From Microbacterium sp. RU33B (GTDB lineage: Bacteria; Actinomycetota; Actinomycetes; Actinomycetales; Microbacteriaceae), in the NCBI RefSeq assembly GCF_900155915.1, contig NZ_FTPO01000001.1:1178001-1242000 (forward strand): DNA of 64,000 nt. The letters run 5' to 3'. Under the pieces are notes generated by a model. That model saw only the letters and a list, made by a program, of their open reading frames with translations. It did not search any database and was not told the origin of the DNA. A program made the translations under genes and the position numbers. Each line of letters starts with the position of its first letter. Within the stretch, counting starts at the first letter, position 1. Shown piece by piece: positions 11,234 through 19,343 of this stretch.

Positions 11234-11239
11234 TAGCAT
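11234..11239 (+). promoter_or_regulatory. -10 box TAGCAT before the small membrane protein gene
   Basis: TAGCAT is followed by exactly six bases and then the ATG at 11246. This is one instance of a spacing seen at many genes here and implies a leaderless or nearly leaderless transcript. No clear -35 is visible. Confidence 0.5.
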
Positions 11240-11245
11240 CGAGGG

Positions 11246-11740
11246 ATGACGCTGCGACGCGGGTTCTTCCGATGGCTTCTTCCGGCCGCGTTCCTCCTGC
11301 CCCTGTGGCTGTTCGTGGGCTGGATCATCTTCGGCCAGAGCCCGTGGGGATTCCTCTGGGTGCTCGTCTCGGTGCCGATAGTCTTCGTCGGTCAGCTCAT
11401 CCTTTCGCTCCTCGTGCGTGCCCGCGGGACCGTGCGGGCCACCCGCGCGGTGTCGTGGTGGGATGTCGCCGGGTTCACGAGCTGGCACCTGCTGATCATC
11501 GCGCTCGGCACCTTCAACGCCGACTGGTGGTGGCCGGTCTTCGCCGCCACCGTGGTGGTGGGGATCGCCCTGCTGTGGCTCGAGCTCTGGCAGCTCTGGC
11601 GCGAGGCGCGACCGTCCAACTTCGTGCTGCGCACGACCGACGGTGTCGCGTACATCCCGCCCACCGCCCAGAGCACTCCGGATGCGGTGACCCCCGAGGT
11701 CATCGTGGTCACGGAGAAGGATCGGCCCTTCGCCTCCTGA
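11246..11740 (+). CDS. Small multi-pass membrane protein, function unknown
   Basis: A 164-residue protein with about four hydrophobic segments (roughly residues 9-29, 34-56, 75-92 and 95-117) and a polar C-terminal tail of about 45 residues. I do not recognise a catalytic motif. Tryptophan-rich pairs (FVGWIIFG, NADWWWPVF, LWLELWQLWR) are notable. It is probably a conserved actinobacterial integral membrane protein. It sits alone between map and rplS on its own apparent promoter, so its neighbours say little about function. Confidence 0.75.
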   Translation: MTLRRGFFRWLLPAAFLLPLWLFVGWIIFGQSPWGFLWVLVSVPIVFVGQLILSLLVRARGTVRATRAVSWWDVAGFTSWHLLIIALGTFNADWWWPVFAATVVVGIALLWLELWQLWREARPSNFVLRTTDGVAYIPPTAQSTPDAVTPEVIVVTEKDRPFAS

Positions 11741-11905
11741 CGTTTTGGCCGGGTCGCGCATCCGTGGCAGAATGGACAGCTGTGCCCTGACAAGGCTCTG
11801 CCTCAGGGGAGCTCGTCGATCGGCGTCCTGCCGTCGGCCTCGGGCACAGCATCCATTCCCTTCATATTCGCGGTCGACCTGTGGCGGCCGCAGAGAGACA
11901 CGATC
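11741..11905 (+). promoter_or_regulatory. rplS leader with competing stem-loops
   Basis: The 165-base region before rplS can fold two ways. Helix A pairs CTGTGCCC at 11780-11787 with GGGCACAG at 11842-11849. Helix B pairs CCCTGA at 11785-11790 with TCAGGG at 11803-11808. They share bases 11785-11787, so both cannot form completely. A small inner hairpin CGGC/GCCG lies at 11821-11833. A -10-like CAGAAT at 11768-11773 would start transcription just before helix A. L19 leaders that autoregulate rplS are known in Firmicutes and other phyla; this one is inferred by analogy. Confidence 0.5.
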
Positions 11906-12256
11906 ATGCAGATCCTCGACGCTGTCGATGCGGCTTCGCTCCGCTCCGACATCCCCGCCTTCGCCCCCGGCGACAACGTGAAGGTGCACGTCAACATCAC
12001 GGAGGGCAACCGCTCCCGTATCCAGGTCTTCCAGGGCATCGTCATCGGCCGCTCGGGCGACGGCGTGCGCGAGACCTTCACGGTCCGCAAGATCAGCTTC
12101 CAGGTCGGCGTCGAGCGCACCTTCCCGGTGCACAGCCCGGTCATCGACCACATCGAGGTCGTGACCCGCGGTGACGTCCGTCGCGCGAAGCTCTACTACC
12201 TCCGTGCCCTCCGCGGCAAGAAGGCCAAGATCAAGGAGAAGCGCGACCACTCCTGA
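11906..12256 (+). CDS. rplS: 50S ribosomal protein L19
   Basis: The 116-residue protein begins [19 protein letters not shown] and includes [20 protein letters not shown] and a basic C-terminus ([18 protein letters not shown]), the standard L19 pattern; it sits at the 30S-50S interface. It is monocistronic: a structured leader precedes it and a strong intrinsic terminator follows at 12271-12312. This separates it from trmD, its usual operon partner in many bacteria. Confidence 0.97.
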   Translation: MQILDAVDAASLRSDIPAFAPGDNVKVHVNITEGNRSRIQVFQGIVIGRSGDGVRETFTVRKISFQVGVERTFPVHSPVIDHIEVVTRGDVRRAKLYYLRALRGKKAKIKEKRDHS

Positions 12257-12270
12257 TCGCGCAGTTCTCC

Positions 12271-12312
12271 GAACGACGCCCCGCCGGCTCCGCCGCGGGG
12301 CGTCGTTCTTTT
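12271..12312 (+). terminator. Intrinsic terminator after rplS
   Basis: A perfect 13-bp stem pairs 12271-12283 (GAACGACGCCCCG) with 12296-12308, topped by an inner CGGC/GCCG hairpin, and runs into TTCTTTT at 12306-12312. It begins 14 bases after the rplS stop and is a textbook rho-independent terminator. Confidence 0.85.
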
Positions 12313-12423
12313 CCGTGCCGCGATTCCGCCGTGAAACAGAGCGCCGACAGCGCGGCCCGCCGCAGGAATGTGCGACCCTTGATCTACCGGCCGACCGATT
12401 CGCGGCGAGCCTGACGAAAGTGC

Positions 12424-13227
12424 ATGATGACGACCGAGCAGACCGCGCCCGCCGACCCGGCGCCCACGGGCGGATCGCTCACACCGGCCACCCCCGTCGA
12501 GGCACCTCCTGTCGCTCCTCGGCGCCGCAACCGCACGCTGCTCTTCCTCCGCGACGTCGTCGTGATCGTCCTCGTCGCCGTCCTCGTCTCCCTCGTCATC
12601 AAGACGTTCTTCGTGCGCTCGTTCTACATCCCGTCGGCGTCGATGGAGGACACGCTCGTGGTGAACGACCGCATCCTCGTCGACGAGATCACGCCGCGTT
12701 TCGGCGACTACAGCCGCGGCGACATCGTCGTGTTCCGAGACCCGGGCGGATGGCTCCCCCCGACGATCGCCGAGCCGCGCCCGCCGATCGTCGAGGCGTG
12801 GGATTGGGTGCTGTCGCTCGTCGGCCTCGCCGCACCCGACAGCGAAGACCATCTCATCAAGCGCATCATCGGCCTCCCCGGTGACCACGTCGTATGCTGC
12901 GATGCGATCGGGCAGGTCGAGGTCAACGGCGTGCCGATCGACGAGTCGCCCTACGTCAAGCTCCAGCCCGGCAAGCCGGCGCCCGAGGTCAAGGAGTACG
13001 ACGTCACCGTCCCCGAGGGATCCCTGTGGGTGCTCGGCGACAATCGCGACCGCTCGCAGGACTCCCGGTTCCACCCCGACCAACCCGGGAAGGGCTTCGT
13101 GCCGATCGACAATGTGGTCGGGCGCGCCTTCCTCATCACCTGGCCGATGTCGCATCTGGGCACGCTCGACTTCCACCACGAGGTCTTCTCCGGAGTCCCC
13201 GACCCCGTCGGCACCCCCGCTCCATGA
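12424..13227 (+). CDS. lepB: Signal peptidase I
   Basis: A 267-residue membrane protease. An N-terminal cytosolic stretch of about 38 residues is followed by one transmembrane helix (about 41-60). The catalytic serine is S73 in IPSASMEDTL and the lysine is K146 in HLIKRIIGLPGD; the GDNRDRSQDSR box is present. It cleaves signal peptides of secreted proteins on the outer face of the membrane. Two adjacent ATGs (12424, 12427) could serve as start. rnhB overlaps its stop by four bases, so the pair is co-translated, as in many actinobacteria. Confidence 0.95.
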   Translation: MMTTEQTAPADPAPTGGSLTPATPVEAPPVAPRRRNRTLLFLRDVVVIVLVAVLVSLVIKTFFVRSFYIPSASMEDTLVVNDRILVDEITPRFGDYSRGDIVVFRDPGGWLPPTIAEPRPPIVEAWDWVLSLVGLAAPDSEDHLIKRIIGLPGDHVVCCDAIGQVEVNGVPIDESPYVKLQPGKPAPEVKEYDVTVPEGSLWVLGDNRDRSQDSRFHPDQPGKGFVPIDNVVGRAFLITWPMSHLGTLDFHHEVFSGVPDPVGTPAP

Positions 13228-13883
13228 CGGTCGCCGAGCCTCGTCTGACGCTCGAGAGGAGGCTCCTGCGGGAGCATCCGATCCTGATCGCATGCGACGA
13301 GGTGGGCAGAGGCGCGCTCGCTGGCCCGGTCGCCGTCGGCGCGGTCGTCGTCGATGCTCCGCGTGCGCGCAAGCGCGTCCCTCAGGGCCTCCGCGACTCG
13401 AAGCTCGTCCCCGAGATGCGACGGGCCGAGGTCGCCGCCCGCGCGGCCTCCTGGGTCTCGGGCAGCTCGGTGGGGTGGGCGAGCGCGGCGGAGATCGACG
13501 AGATCGGCATCATGCGCGCGCTCGGTCTGGCGACGATCCGCGCGCTGGGCGAGCTGCGGATGCAGGGCTTCGTCCCCGAGGAGGGCATCGTCATCCTCGA
13601 CGGGAACTACGACTACATCACAGCGGCGGGTGCGCGCGATCTGCAGGTGAGGCCGGTCATCAAGGCCGATCGCGACTGCGCGAGCGCCGCCGCGGCATCC
13701 GTCATCGCGAAGGTCGCGCGGGATGCGCACATGACGGCGCTCCACGACGAGCTTCCGGCCTACAACTGGGCCCGGAACAAGGGCTACGCGAGCCCCGATC
13801 ACCGTGAGGCGATCCGTACGCACGGCATCAGCGCCCACCACCGCGCGTCGTGGTCGATCGCCGACGCGCCGACGCTGTTCTGA
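13224..13883 (+). CDS. rnhB: Ribonuclease HII
   Basis: The 219-residue protein has the RNase HII signature DEVGRGALAGPVAVGAVV near residue 25, then DSKLV, ILDGNYDYI and KADRDCASAAAASVIAKVARD. It nicks RNA in RNA-DNA hybrids and removes single ribonucleotides from DNA. Its ATG overlaps the lepB stop (ATGA). The gene is convergent with the DUF2469 gene, with only 11 bases between them. Confidence 0.95.
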   Translation: MTVAEPRLTLERRLLREHPILIACDEVGRGALAGPVAVGAVVVDAPRARKRVPQGLRDSKLVPEMRRAEVAARAASWVSGSSVGWASAAEIDEIGIMRALGLATIRALGELRMQGFVPEEGIVILDGNYDYITAAGARDLQVRPVIKADRDCASAAAASVIAKVARDAHMTALHDELPAYNWARNKGYASPDHREAIRTHGISAHHRASWSIADAPTLF

Positions 13884-13894
13884 GCAGGAGCCGC

Positions 13895-14218
13895 TCAGGT
13901 GTCGAGCGACAGCTCCTCGGGCAGGTGGAAGTCGCGGCGCTGCAGCTCCTCCACGTTGACGTCCTTGAACGTGAGGACGCGCACCGACTTCACGAATCGG
14001 TCCGCGCGGTAGATGTCCCAGACCCACACATCGGTCATCGAGATCTCGAAGTAGAAGTCGTGCTCCGTGTCGCGGCGCACGACGTTCACCTCGTTGGCGA
14101 GGTAGAACCGGCGCTCGGTCTCGATCACGTACTGGAACTGCGATACGACGTCGCGGTACTCCTTGTAGAGCGCCAGCTCCAGCTCGCGGTCGTAGTCCTC
14201 GAAGACGTCGTCATCCAT
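13895..14218 (-). CDS. DUF2469 family protein
   Basis: A 107-residue acidic protein beginning MDDDVFEDYDRELELALYKE, with ETERRFYLANEV and FEISMTDVWVWDIYRA. This is the actinobacterial DUF2469 family, which usually sits between rnhB and yraN, as here. Its function is not known. A TAGAAT box at 14228-14233 lies nine bases upstream of the ATG on the minus strand, suggesting a very short leader. Confidence 0.85.
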   Translation of the reverse strand: MDDDVFEDYDRELELALYKEYRDVVSQFQYVIETERRFYLANEVNVVRRDTEHDFYFEISMTDVWVWDIYRADRFVKSVRVLTFKDVNVEELQRRDFHLPEELSLDT

Positions 14219-14227
14219 GGTGAGTCC

Positions 14228-14233
14228 ATTCTA
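14228..14233 (-). promoter_or_regulatory. -10 box TAGAAT of the DUF2469 gene
   Basis: Read on the minus strand, TAGAAT is followed by nine bases and the ATG at 14218. It matches the actinobacterial -10 consensus well; no ribosome binding site lies between, so transcription probably begins at or next to the start codon. Confidence 0.5.
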
Positions 14234-14336
14234 GGCGTGCCGCAGAGGCTCCTCCCCAAGCGGCGATCGTGAGGCGGAGTGCACCGTGCGCGCCGGACCG
14301 GGTCGCGCCGCGATCCGGGGGTCCGAACATGTCTGA

Positions 14337-14699
14337 ATGGCCGACAAAGACACGCTCGGACGCGCGGGAGAAGACCGTGCGGCTCGTCATCTGCAGCGAC
14401 TCGGATACCGGGTGCTCGATCGCAACTGGCGCACGCGCACGGGTGAGATAGACCTCGTGGTCGCCGCCGGCGACGTCGTGGTCGTCGTCGAGGTGAAGAC
14501 ACGCCGGAGCGACGGCTTCGGCGACCCGTTCGAAGCCGTCGACGCCCGCAAGCAGGCCCGGCTCTGGCGTCTCGCGATGGAGTGGATCGCGGCGCATCCC
14601 GATCACGTGCAGGGCAGGCGTCTGCGCATCGACGCGATCGGCATCGTCGGAGCGGATCCCGCCACCGGTCGCCTCGAGCACTGGGAGGACGTCGCGTGA
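14337..14699 (+). CDS. yraN: YraN / UPF0102 family endonuclease-like protein
   Basis: The 120-residue protein carries GRAGEDRAARHLQRLGYRVL, the nuclease-like motif NWRTRTGEIDLVV, and VVVVEVKTRR, the E-x-K element of the restriction-endonuclease-like fold. UPF0102 proteins resemble Holliday-junction resolvases, but their role is not settled. It overlaps yifB (GTG within the stop region) and lies in the conserved yraN-yifB-dprA set, which points to DNA processing. Confidence 0.9.
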   Translation: MADKDTLGRAGEDRAARHLQRLGYRVLDRNWRTRTGEIDLVVAAGDVVVVVEVKTRRSDGFGDPFEAVDARKQARLWRLAMEWIAAHPDHVQGRRLRIDAIGIVGADPATGRLEHWEDVA

Positions 14700-16225
14700 C
14701 CGTCGCCCGGACGTGGTCGGTCGCGCTGTCGGGAGTGGCCGGACGCCTCGTCGAGATCGAAGCCGATCTGACGAACCAGCTGCCCGATTTCAAGATCATC
14801 GGCCTGCCCGACAAAGCCCTCGGCGAGGCATCCCAGCGGGTGCGCAACGCCTGCGCCAACAGTGGCCTGCCCTTTCCGCGCCGGCGCCTCACCGTGAACC
14901 TGTCACCCGCGAGTCTGCCCAAGCACGGGTCGGGATTCGATGTGGCGATCGCCGTCGCGGCCCTCGCGACCGAAGTGCCGATGGATGCCGCTTCGGTCGC
15001 ATCGTCGGTGCATCTGGGCGAGCTCGGGCTCGACGGGAGGCTGCGGCCGGTGCCCGGCGTGCTCCCCGCCGTCGTCGCGGCTGCGGCTGCGGGAGTCCGG
15101 CGGGTCGTCGTGCCGCAGGCCAACCGTGCGGAGGCGGAGCTCGTGTCCGGGGTCGAGGTGTTCGGAGCCGTCGATCTGGCAGACGTGGCGCGGTGGCACG
15201 GAGCCGCGATCGAGACCGCGGATCGCGACCCGGTCGTCGCGCCGGACGCCCCTGCCCTCGTCGATGACGCGCTCGATCTCGTCGATGTCATCGGACAGCG
15301 CGAAGCCGTGGATGCCCTGATCGTGGCCGCCGCGGGCGGCCATCACCTGCTCATGTGCGGGCCTCCCGGAGCAGGCAAGACCATGCTCGCGCGCCGCCTG
15401 CCGGGGATCCTCCCCGAGCTCGACGACCGAGCAGCCCTCTCCGTGGCGTCGATCCGCTCGCTGTCGGGTGAGAGCGTGACCTCCCTCACGCGCGTGCCCC
15501 CTTTCGAGGCGCCGCACCACAGCGCCAGCATCGCCGCCCTGGTCGGCGGCGGATCACGCGCGATCCGCCCCGGCGCCATCGCCCGAGCCACCGAGGGTGT
15601 GCTCTTCCTCGATGAGGCAGGTGAGTTCGCCGCGTCGGCTCTCGATGCCCTGCGTCAGCCCCTCGAGAGCGGCACGATAGAGATCCACCGCGCGGGAGCG
15701 ACGGCCGCCTACCCGGCGAGGTTCCAGCTCGTGCTCGCGACGAACCCGTGTCCGTGCGGCGACTACGCGGTCGCGGGGGGATCGTGCACGTGTCCGCCCG
15801 CGGCGATCCGGCGATACCTCGCGAAGCTCTCCGGACCGCTGCTCGACCGGATCGACATCGAGCTGTCCCTCGCGCGCGTCTCGGTCGCCCAGCATGCGAA
15901 CTCGCCGGGCCGAGGCACCTCGTCTGCCGACGCGAAGGCACAGGTGGCCGACGCACGGTCGCGTTCGGCCGCGCGCCTGCGCGACACCCCCTGGCACCGC
16001 AACGCCGATGTGCCCGGCACCTGGCTGCGCCAGGGTCCGCTCAGTCCTCCGCCGGTCGTCCGCCGGCCGCTGGATGCCGCGCTCGCCCGCGGCGCCATCA
16101 CTCTTCGCGGCTACGACCGCGTCCTGCGGGTCGCATGGTCGGTCGCAGATCTCGAGGGATCCGCGCAGCTCACCGTGGGACACATCGGCCGGGCACTGTT
16201 CTTGAAGAAGGGAATCACCGCATGA
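14696..16225 (+). CDS. YifB/ComM family Mg-chelatase-like AAA+ ATPase
   Basis: The 509-residue protein starts at GTG 14696 (MTVARTWSVALSGVAGRLVE). An N-terminal lon-protease-like domain (about 1-170) precedes an AAA+ domain with Walker A GPPGAGKT at residues 222-229 and Walker B LFLDEAGEF, plus a Cys-rich segment NPCPCGDYAVAGGSCTC. ComM in Gram-negatives is a hexameric helicase that promotes branch migration during natural transformation; the actinobacterial role is less certain. It overlaps yraN and dprA by four bases each. Confidence 0.9.
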   Translation: MTVARTWSVALSGVAGRLVEIEADLTNQLPDFKIIGLPDKALGEASQRVRNACANSGLPFPRRRLTVNLSPASLPKHGSGFDVAIAVAALATEVPMDAASVASSVHLGELGLDGRLRPVPGVLPAVVAAAAAGVRRVVVPQANRAEAELVSGVEVFGAVDLADVARWHGAAIETADRDPVVAPDAPALVDDALDLVDVIGQREAVDALIVAAAGGHHLLMCGPPGAGKTMLARRLPGILPELDDRAALSVASIRSLSGESVTSLTRVPPFEAPHHSASIAALVGGGSRAIRPGAIARATEGVLFLDEAGEFAASALDALRQPLESGTIEIHRAGATAAYPARFQLVLATNPCPCGDYAVAGGSCTCPPAAIRRYLAKLSGPLLDRIDIELSLARVSVAQHANSPGRGTSSADAKAQVADARSRSAARLRDTPWHRNADVPGTWLRQGPLSPPPVVRRPLDAALARGAITLRGYDRVLRVAWSVADLEGSAQLTVGHIGRALFLKKGITA

Positions 16226-17418
16226 GCGGGTTCGATCTGTCTCCGCGGGCCGCACGCCGCGCGCTGTCCGCCGTCTCCGACACGGTCGATGTGGCGGACG
16301 CGGTCGTCGCCGAACGCTACGCGCGCGTCGTGTGGAACTCCCTCGCCGAGCCGGGCGACGGCGTCGCAGGACGTGTCATCGCCGAACTCGGTGCGACCGC
16401 GGCTCTGCGGCTCCTGATGGACGGCGATCTGACGTCGACGTCGGTGACGTCGGAGCGCGAGCTGACAGACGGTCGGAAGCGATGGATGCCGCGCCTCAGC
16501 GCCGCGCCGATCGCGCACGCACTCGAGATCGCCTCAGTGCGCCGCGTGCGACTCCTCGTCCCCGGCGACGTCGAGTGGCCCGCGCAGGTCGACGATCTCG
16601 GTGAGAACGCGCCCCTTGCCCTGTGGGCACGCGGCGACGCCTCGCTCCCGGCGCGTGCGGGCGCGTCGGTCGCGATCGTGGGAGCCCGCGCGGCGACGTC
16701 GTACGGCGAGCACGTGGCGATGGAGCTGTCTGCCGACCTCGCCGCGAGCGGAGTCCCGATCGTCTCCGGCGCCGCGTACGGCATCGACGGCGCAGCGCAC
16801 CGCGCCGCCCTCGCCGTCGGGGGTGCGACGATCGCGTTGCTCGCCGGGGGAGTGGACCGCCCCTATCCCGCCGGTCACTCATCGCTCATCGACAGGATCG
16901 CCACCGCGGGAGCGGTCGTGAGCGAGGTCCCCTGCGGAGCGAGCCCCACGAAGTGGCGGTTTCTCGCGCGGAACCGGCTGATCGCGGCCGTCAGCGCCGC
17001 GACCGTTGTGGTCGAGGCGGGTTGGCGGAGCGGGTCGCTGAACACCGCGGGGCACGCCGCAGCGCTCGGACGCTCCATCGGTGCCGTTCCCGGTCCGGTC
17101 ACGAGCGGGGCGTCGGCGGGATGTCACCGTCTGCTGCGGGAGTTCGGCGCCCAGTGCATCACGTCGGCCGCTGACGTGCGGGAGCTGCTCGGTTTCGTCG
17201 AGCATCCGGCCGCTCCGCCGCCCGACGGACGCCCACCGACCGATGAGCGGATGCGCGTGCGCGATGCCCTCAGCGGCCGGTCGTGGCGCGACGTCGACGA
17301 TCTGGCAGCGCGCAGCGGCATGTCACCTTCCGATGTCGAGATGCACCTCGGTCTCCTGCTCATCGAGGGGCGGGTGGAGCGGGAAGGTCGGAGATGGCGT
17401 CACCTCGCCGAGCGCTGA
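16222..17418 (+). CDS. dprA: DNA-processing protein DprA
   Basis: The 398-residue protein has the SMF/DprA Rossmann-like domain: VAIVGARAATSYGEHVA, IVSGAAYGIDGAAHRAAL, the YPAGHSSL motif and FLARNRLIAAVSAATVVVEA. A winged-helix-like C-terminus (about 340-398) follows a proline-rich linker. DprA loads RecA on incoming single-stranded DNA. The ATG overlaps the yifB stop. An N-terminal extension of about 120 residues precedes the core. Whether this organism is naturally competent cannot be judged from the window. Confidence 0.93.
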   Translation: MSGFDLSPRAARRALSAVSDTVDVADAVVAERYARVVWNSLAEPGDGVAGRVIAELGATAALRLLMDGDLTSTSVTSERELTDGRKRWMPRLSAAPIAHALEIASVRRVRLLVPGDVEWPAQVDDLGENAPLALWARGDASLPARAGASVAIVGARAATSYGEHVAMELSADLAASGVPIVSGAAYGIDGAAHRAALAVGGATIALLAGGVDRPYPAGHSSLIDRIATAGAVVSEVPCGASPTKWRFLARNRLIAAVSAATVVVEAGWRSGSLNTAGHAAALGRSIGAVPGPVTSGASAGCHRLLREFGAQCITSAADVRELLGFVEHPAAPPPDGRPPTDERMRVRDALSGRSWRDVDDLAARSGMSPSDVEMHLGLLLIEGRVEREGRRWRHLAER

Positions 17419-17496
17419 TCGCAGGCGAGCGGCCCGGATGTCGGTGGGCGCGGAGCGCCGCAGCACGCGGGCGCCGAGGCGCGGCATCCTGGGAGT

Positions 17497-18474
17497 ATGC
17501 GCCTGGAGGAAGCCGTCGAGTTATACGCGACGCACCTGCGCGACGTGCGGCGGCTGTCGCCTGCCACCGTACGGGCGTATCGATCCGATCTCGCCGACCT
17601 CGCGGCATGCGTCTCTCCTCCTGCAGCCGACGAGATCGACCTGACCGGCATCGATCTCGAGCACCTCCGAGAGTGGACCTGGCGGGCGACGCAGCGGGGC
17701 GATGCCCGTTCGACGATCGCACGACGCACCGCCGCCGTCCGCGGGTTCTTCGCGTGGGCGCTCGACGAAGGACTCGTCGACGCAGATCCCAGTGCGCGCC
17801 TGGTCGCCCCCAAGCGCGGGCGCTCGCTCCCGAGGGTCGCCACGGCCGAGGCGCTCTCTCGCGCGTTCGACGAACTCGCCGCCGCCGGAGGTGCCGGCGA
17901 TCCCCTCGCTCTGCGCGATCTCGCGGTCCTCGAGCTCCTCTACGGCTCCGGCATGCGCGTCTCGGAGCTCTGCGGCCTCGATCTCGACGACCTCGACCGC
18001 GAACGCCGGACGGCGCGCGTCCTCGGCAAGGGGGCCAAGGAGCGCGTGGTGCCGTACGGGGCCCCCGCAGGCCGTGCCCTGGATGCGTATCTCGTGCGCG
18101 GGCGACCGGTGCTGCGCTCTCGGGCGGATGCCGCGCGGGCGGACGCGTCGCAACCCTCGCGCGAGCAGGGTGCGGGCGAAATGGCGATCATCGACCAGGT
18201 CCGCGCCGTGTTCCTCGGAGCGCGCGGACGCCGGCTCGGCGCCCGCACCGTGTACGACCTGGTCGCCCGCACCCTCGGGCCGATCGTCGGAGGCGCGGTC
18301 GGCCCCCACGCGCTGCGCCATTCGGCTGCCACCCATCTGCTCGACGGCGGAGCCGATCTGCGCACGGTCCAGGAGATCCTCGGCCACGCGAGTCTCGGCA
18401 CCACGCAGATCTACACGCACGTCTCGAGCGAGCGCCTCGCCGCGAGCTACCGGCTCGCTCACCCTCGCGCCTAG
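17497..18474 (+). CDS. xerC: Tyrosine recombinase XerC
   Basis: The 325-residue recombinase has an N-terminal SAM-like core-binding domain (1-95) and a catalytic domain with R154 (GMRVSEL), H271-x-x-R274 (HALRH), H297 (ILGHASLG) and nucleophile Y306 (QIYTHV). XerC with XerD resolves chromosome dimers at dif. It is about 25 residues longer than typical XerC because of a polar stretch around residues 207-232. The position behind dprA is the usual housekeeping one, so it is not a phage integrase. It overlaps the convergent LytM gene by four bases. Confidence 0.92.
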   Translation: MRLEEAVELYATHLRDVRRLSPATVRAYRSDLADLAACVSPPAADEIDLTGIDLEHLREWTWRATQRGDARSTIARRTAAVRGFFAWALDEGLVDADPSARLVAPKRGRSLPRVATAEALSRAFDELAAAGGAGDPLALRDLAVLELLYGSGMRVSELCGLDLDDLDRERRTARVLGKGAKERVVPYGAPAGRALDAYLVRGRPVLRSRADAARADASQPSREQGAGEMAIIDQVRAVFLGARGRRLGARTVYDLVARTLGPIVGGAVGPHALRHSAATHLLDGGADLRTVQEILGHASLGTTQIYTHVSSERLAASYRLAHPRA

Positions 18475-19034
18475 CCGACCGCCCCGCAGCACGGGAGGAG
18501 CACGGCGCGGGGGACGCCGCCCAGGAGCAGGAGCGGGTTGATGTACTCGCCGTCGCGCCGCACACCGAAGTGCAGCTCGCCTGGTCGGGAATGGCCGCCC
18601 ACGGTGATCGTGGCGACGACATCGCCGCGCTCGACGGGATCGCCGGGCCCGAGCTCGCTCGTCACCGGCTCGAGGGTCGTCACGAGACCGTCGCCGTGAT
18701 CGATGGTCAGGATGCCGCGTCCCGCAACCTGACCGGAGAAGGCGACGACGCCCGAGGCCGGAGTCATCACCGTGGCAGCTCCCACGGGCGACAGATCGAT
18801 TCCGCGGTGGCCCGTGCCGTAGGGATGCGCGGGCTGCACGTAGTGCTCGGTGATGCGGAACCCGTCGAGCGGCCACCGCCAGTCGCGCTGACCCGCTTCG
18901 ATGCCCTGCGCATCCGGTTTCGGAGGCACGGCACCCGTTGCCGCGCCTGGAAGCCCGACCACGAGCACGGCGATCGACAGGAGCGCCGTGGGCGAGCGCC
19001 ACCGGCTGACGGGGGCGCGGCGAGGTGACGGCAT
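18471..19034 (-). CDS. Secreted M23/LytM-domain protein, probably catalytically impaired
   Basis: About 187 residues. A signal peptide ([12 protein letters not shown], then a hydrophobic core [11 protein letters not shown] and GAATGA) leads into an LytM domain. The zinc motif HxxxD is present in GHRGIDLS, but the usual HxH near the C-terminus reads E-L-H in GELHFGV, so the first histidine is replaced by glutamate. M23 enzymes cleave peptidoglycan peptides; forms with lost residues often act as amidase activators. I chose ATG 19034 because it starts a compact signal peptide; GTG 19055 is an alternative. The end overlaps xerC. Confidence 0.85.
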   Translation of the reverse strand: MPSPRRAPVSRWRSPTALLSIAVLVVGLPGAATGAVPPKPDAQGIEAGQRDWRWPLDGFRITEHYVQPAHPYGTGHRGIDLSPVGAATVMTPASGVVAFSGQVAGRGILTIDHGDGLVTTLEPVTSELGPGDPVERGDVVATITVGGHSRPGELHFGVRRDGEYINPLLLLGGVPRAVLLPCCGAVG

Positions 19035-19127
19035 CCGCCCACTCTCGCGTCCCACGTGTCAACCCGGTCGACCGTGCCCGACGACGTGGACCCTTCCCGC
19101 GCCAGGACGGCATGGGGAGGAGGCGCG

Positions 19128-19343
19128 GCTGATACACTGGTGGCGCACCTCGCTTGTCGGGGTGACTCCGCGTGCCCATTGCGCGGTGGTGATCTCCGGA
19201 TCGCCCCGCGTGGCATCCCACACCCAACGGTCCCCGTGACACCTGTCCCGGGGTGGGCGTGTGCCGGGCACCAGGCTCGCCGGCCATATCGGTCAGGCGC
19301 GAACAACCGCAGGGCGCGCACGCGCCAGAACAGGAGAACGGCC
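19128..19343 (+). promoter_or_regulatory. rpsB promoter and structured leader
   Basis: An extended -10 TGATACACT (box TACACT at 19133-19138) begins a leader of about 200 bases. It can form CGGGGTGA 19158-19165 with TCGCCCCG 19201-19208 (one G-U pair), enclosing CCGCG 19168-19172 with CGCGG 19182-19186, and a second hairpin CCCCG 19232-19236 with CGGGG 19249-19253. The ribosome binding site CAGGAGA is at 19331-19337. S2 autoregulates rpsB through leader RNA in other phyla; this leader is inferred to be similar in role, not in structure. Confidence 0.5.

Noticed and set aside
17497-18474. xerC as integrase of a mobile element
   Set aside because: It follows dprA in the usual housekeeping order, and no attachment-site repeats, phage genes or composition change were found around it.
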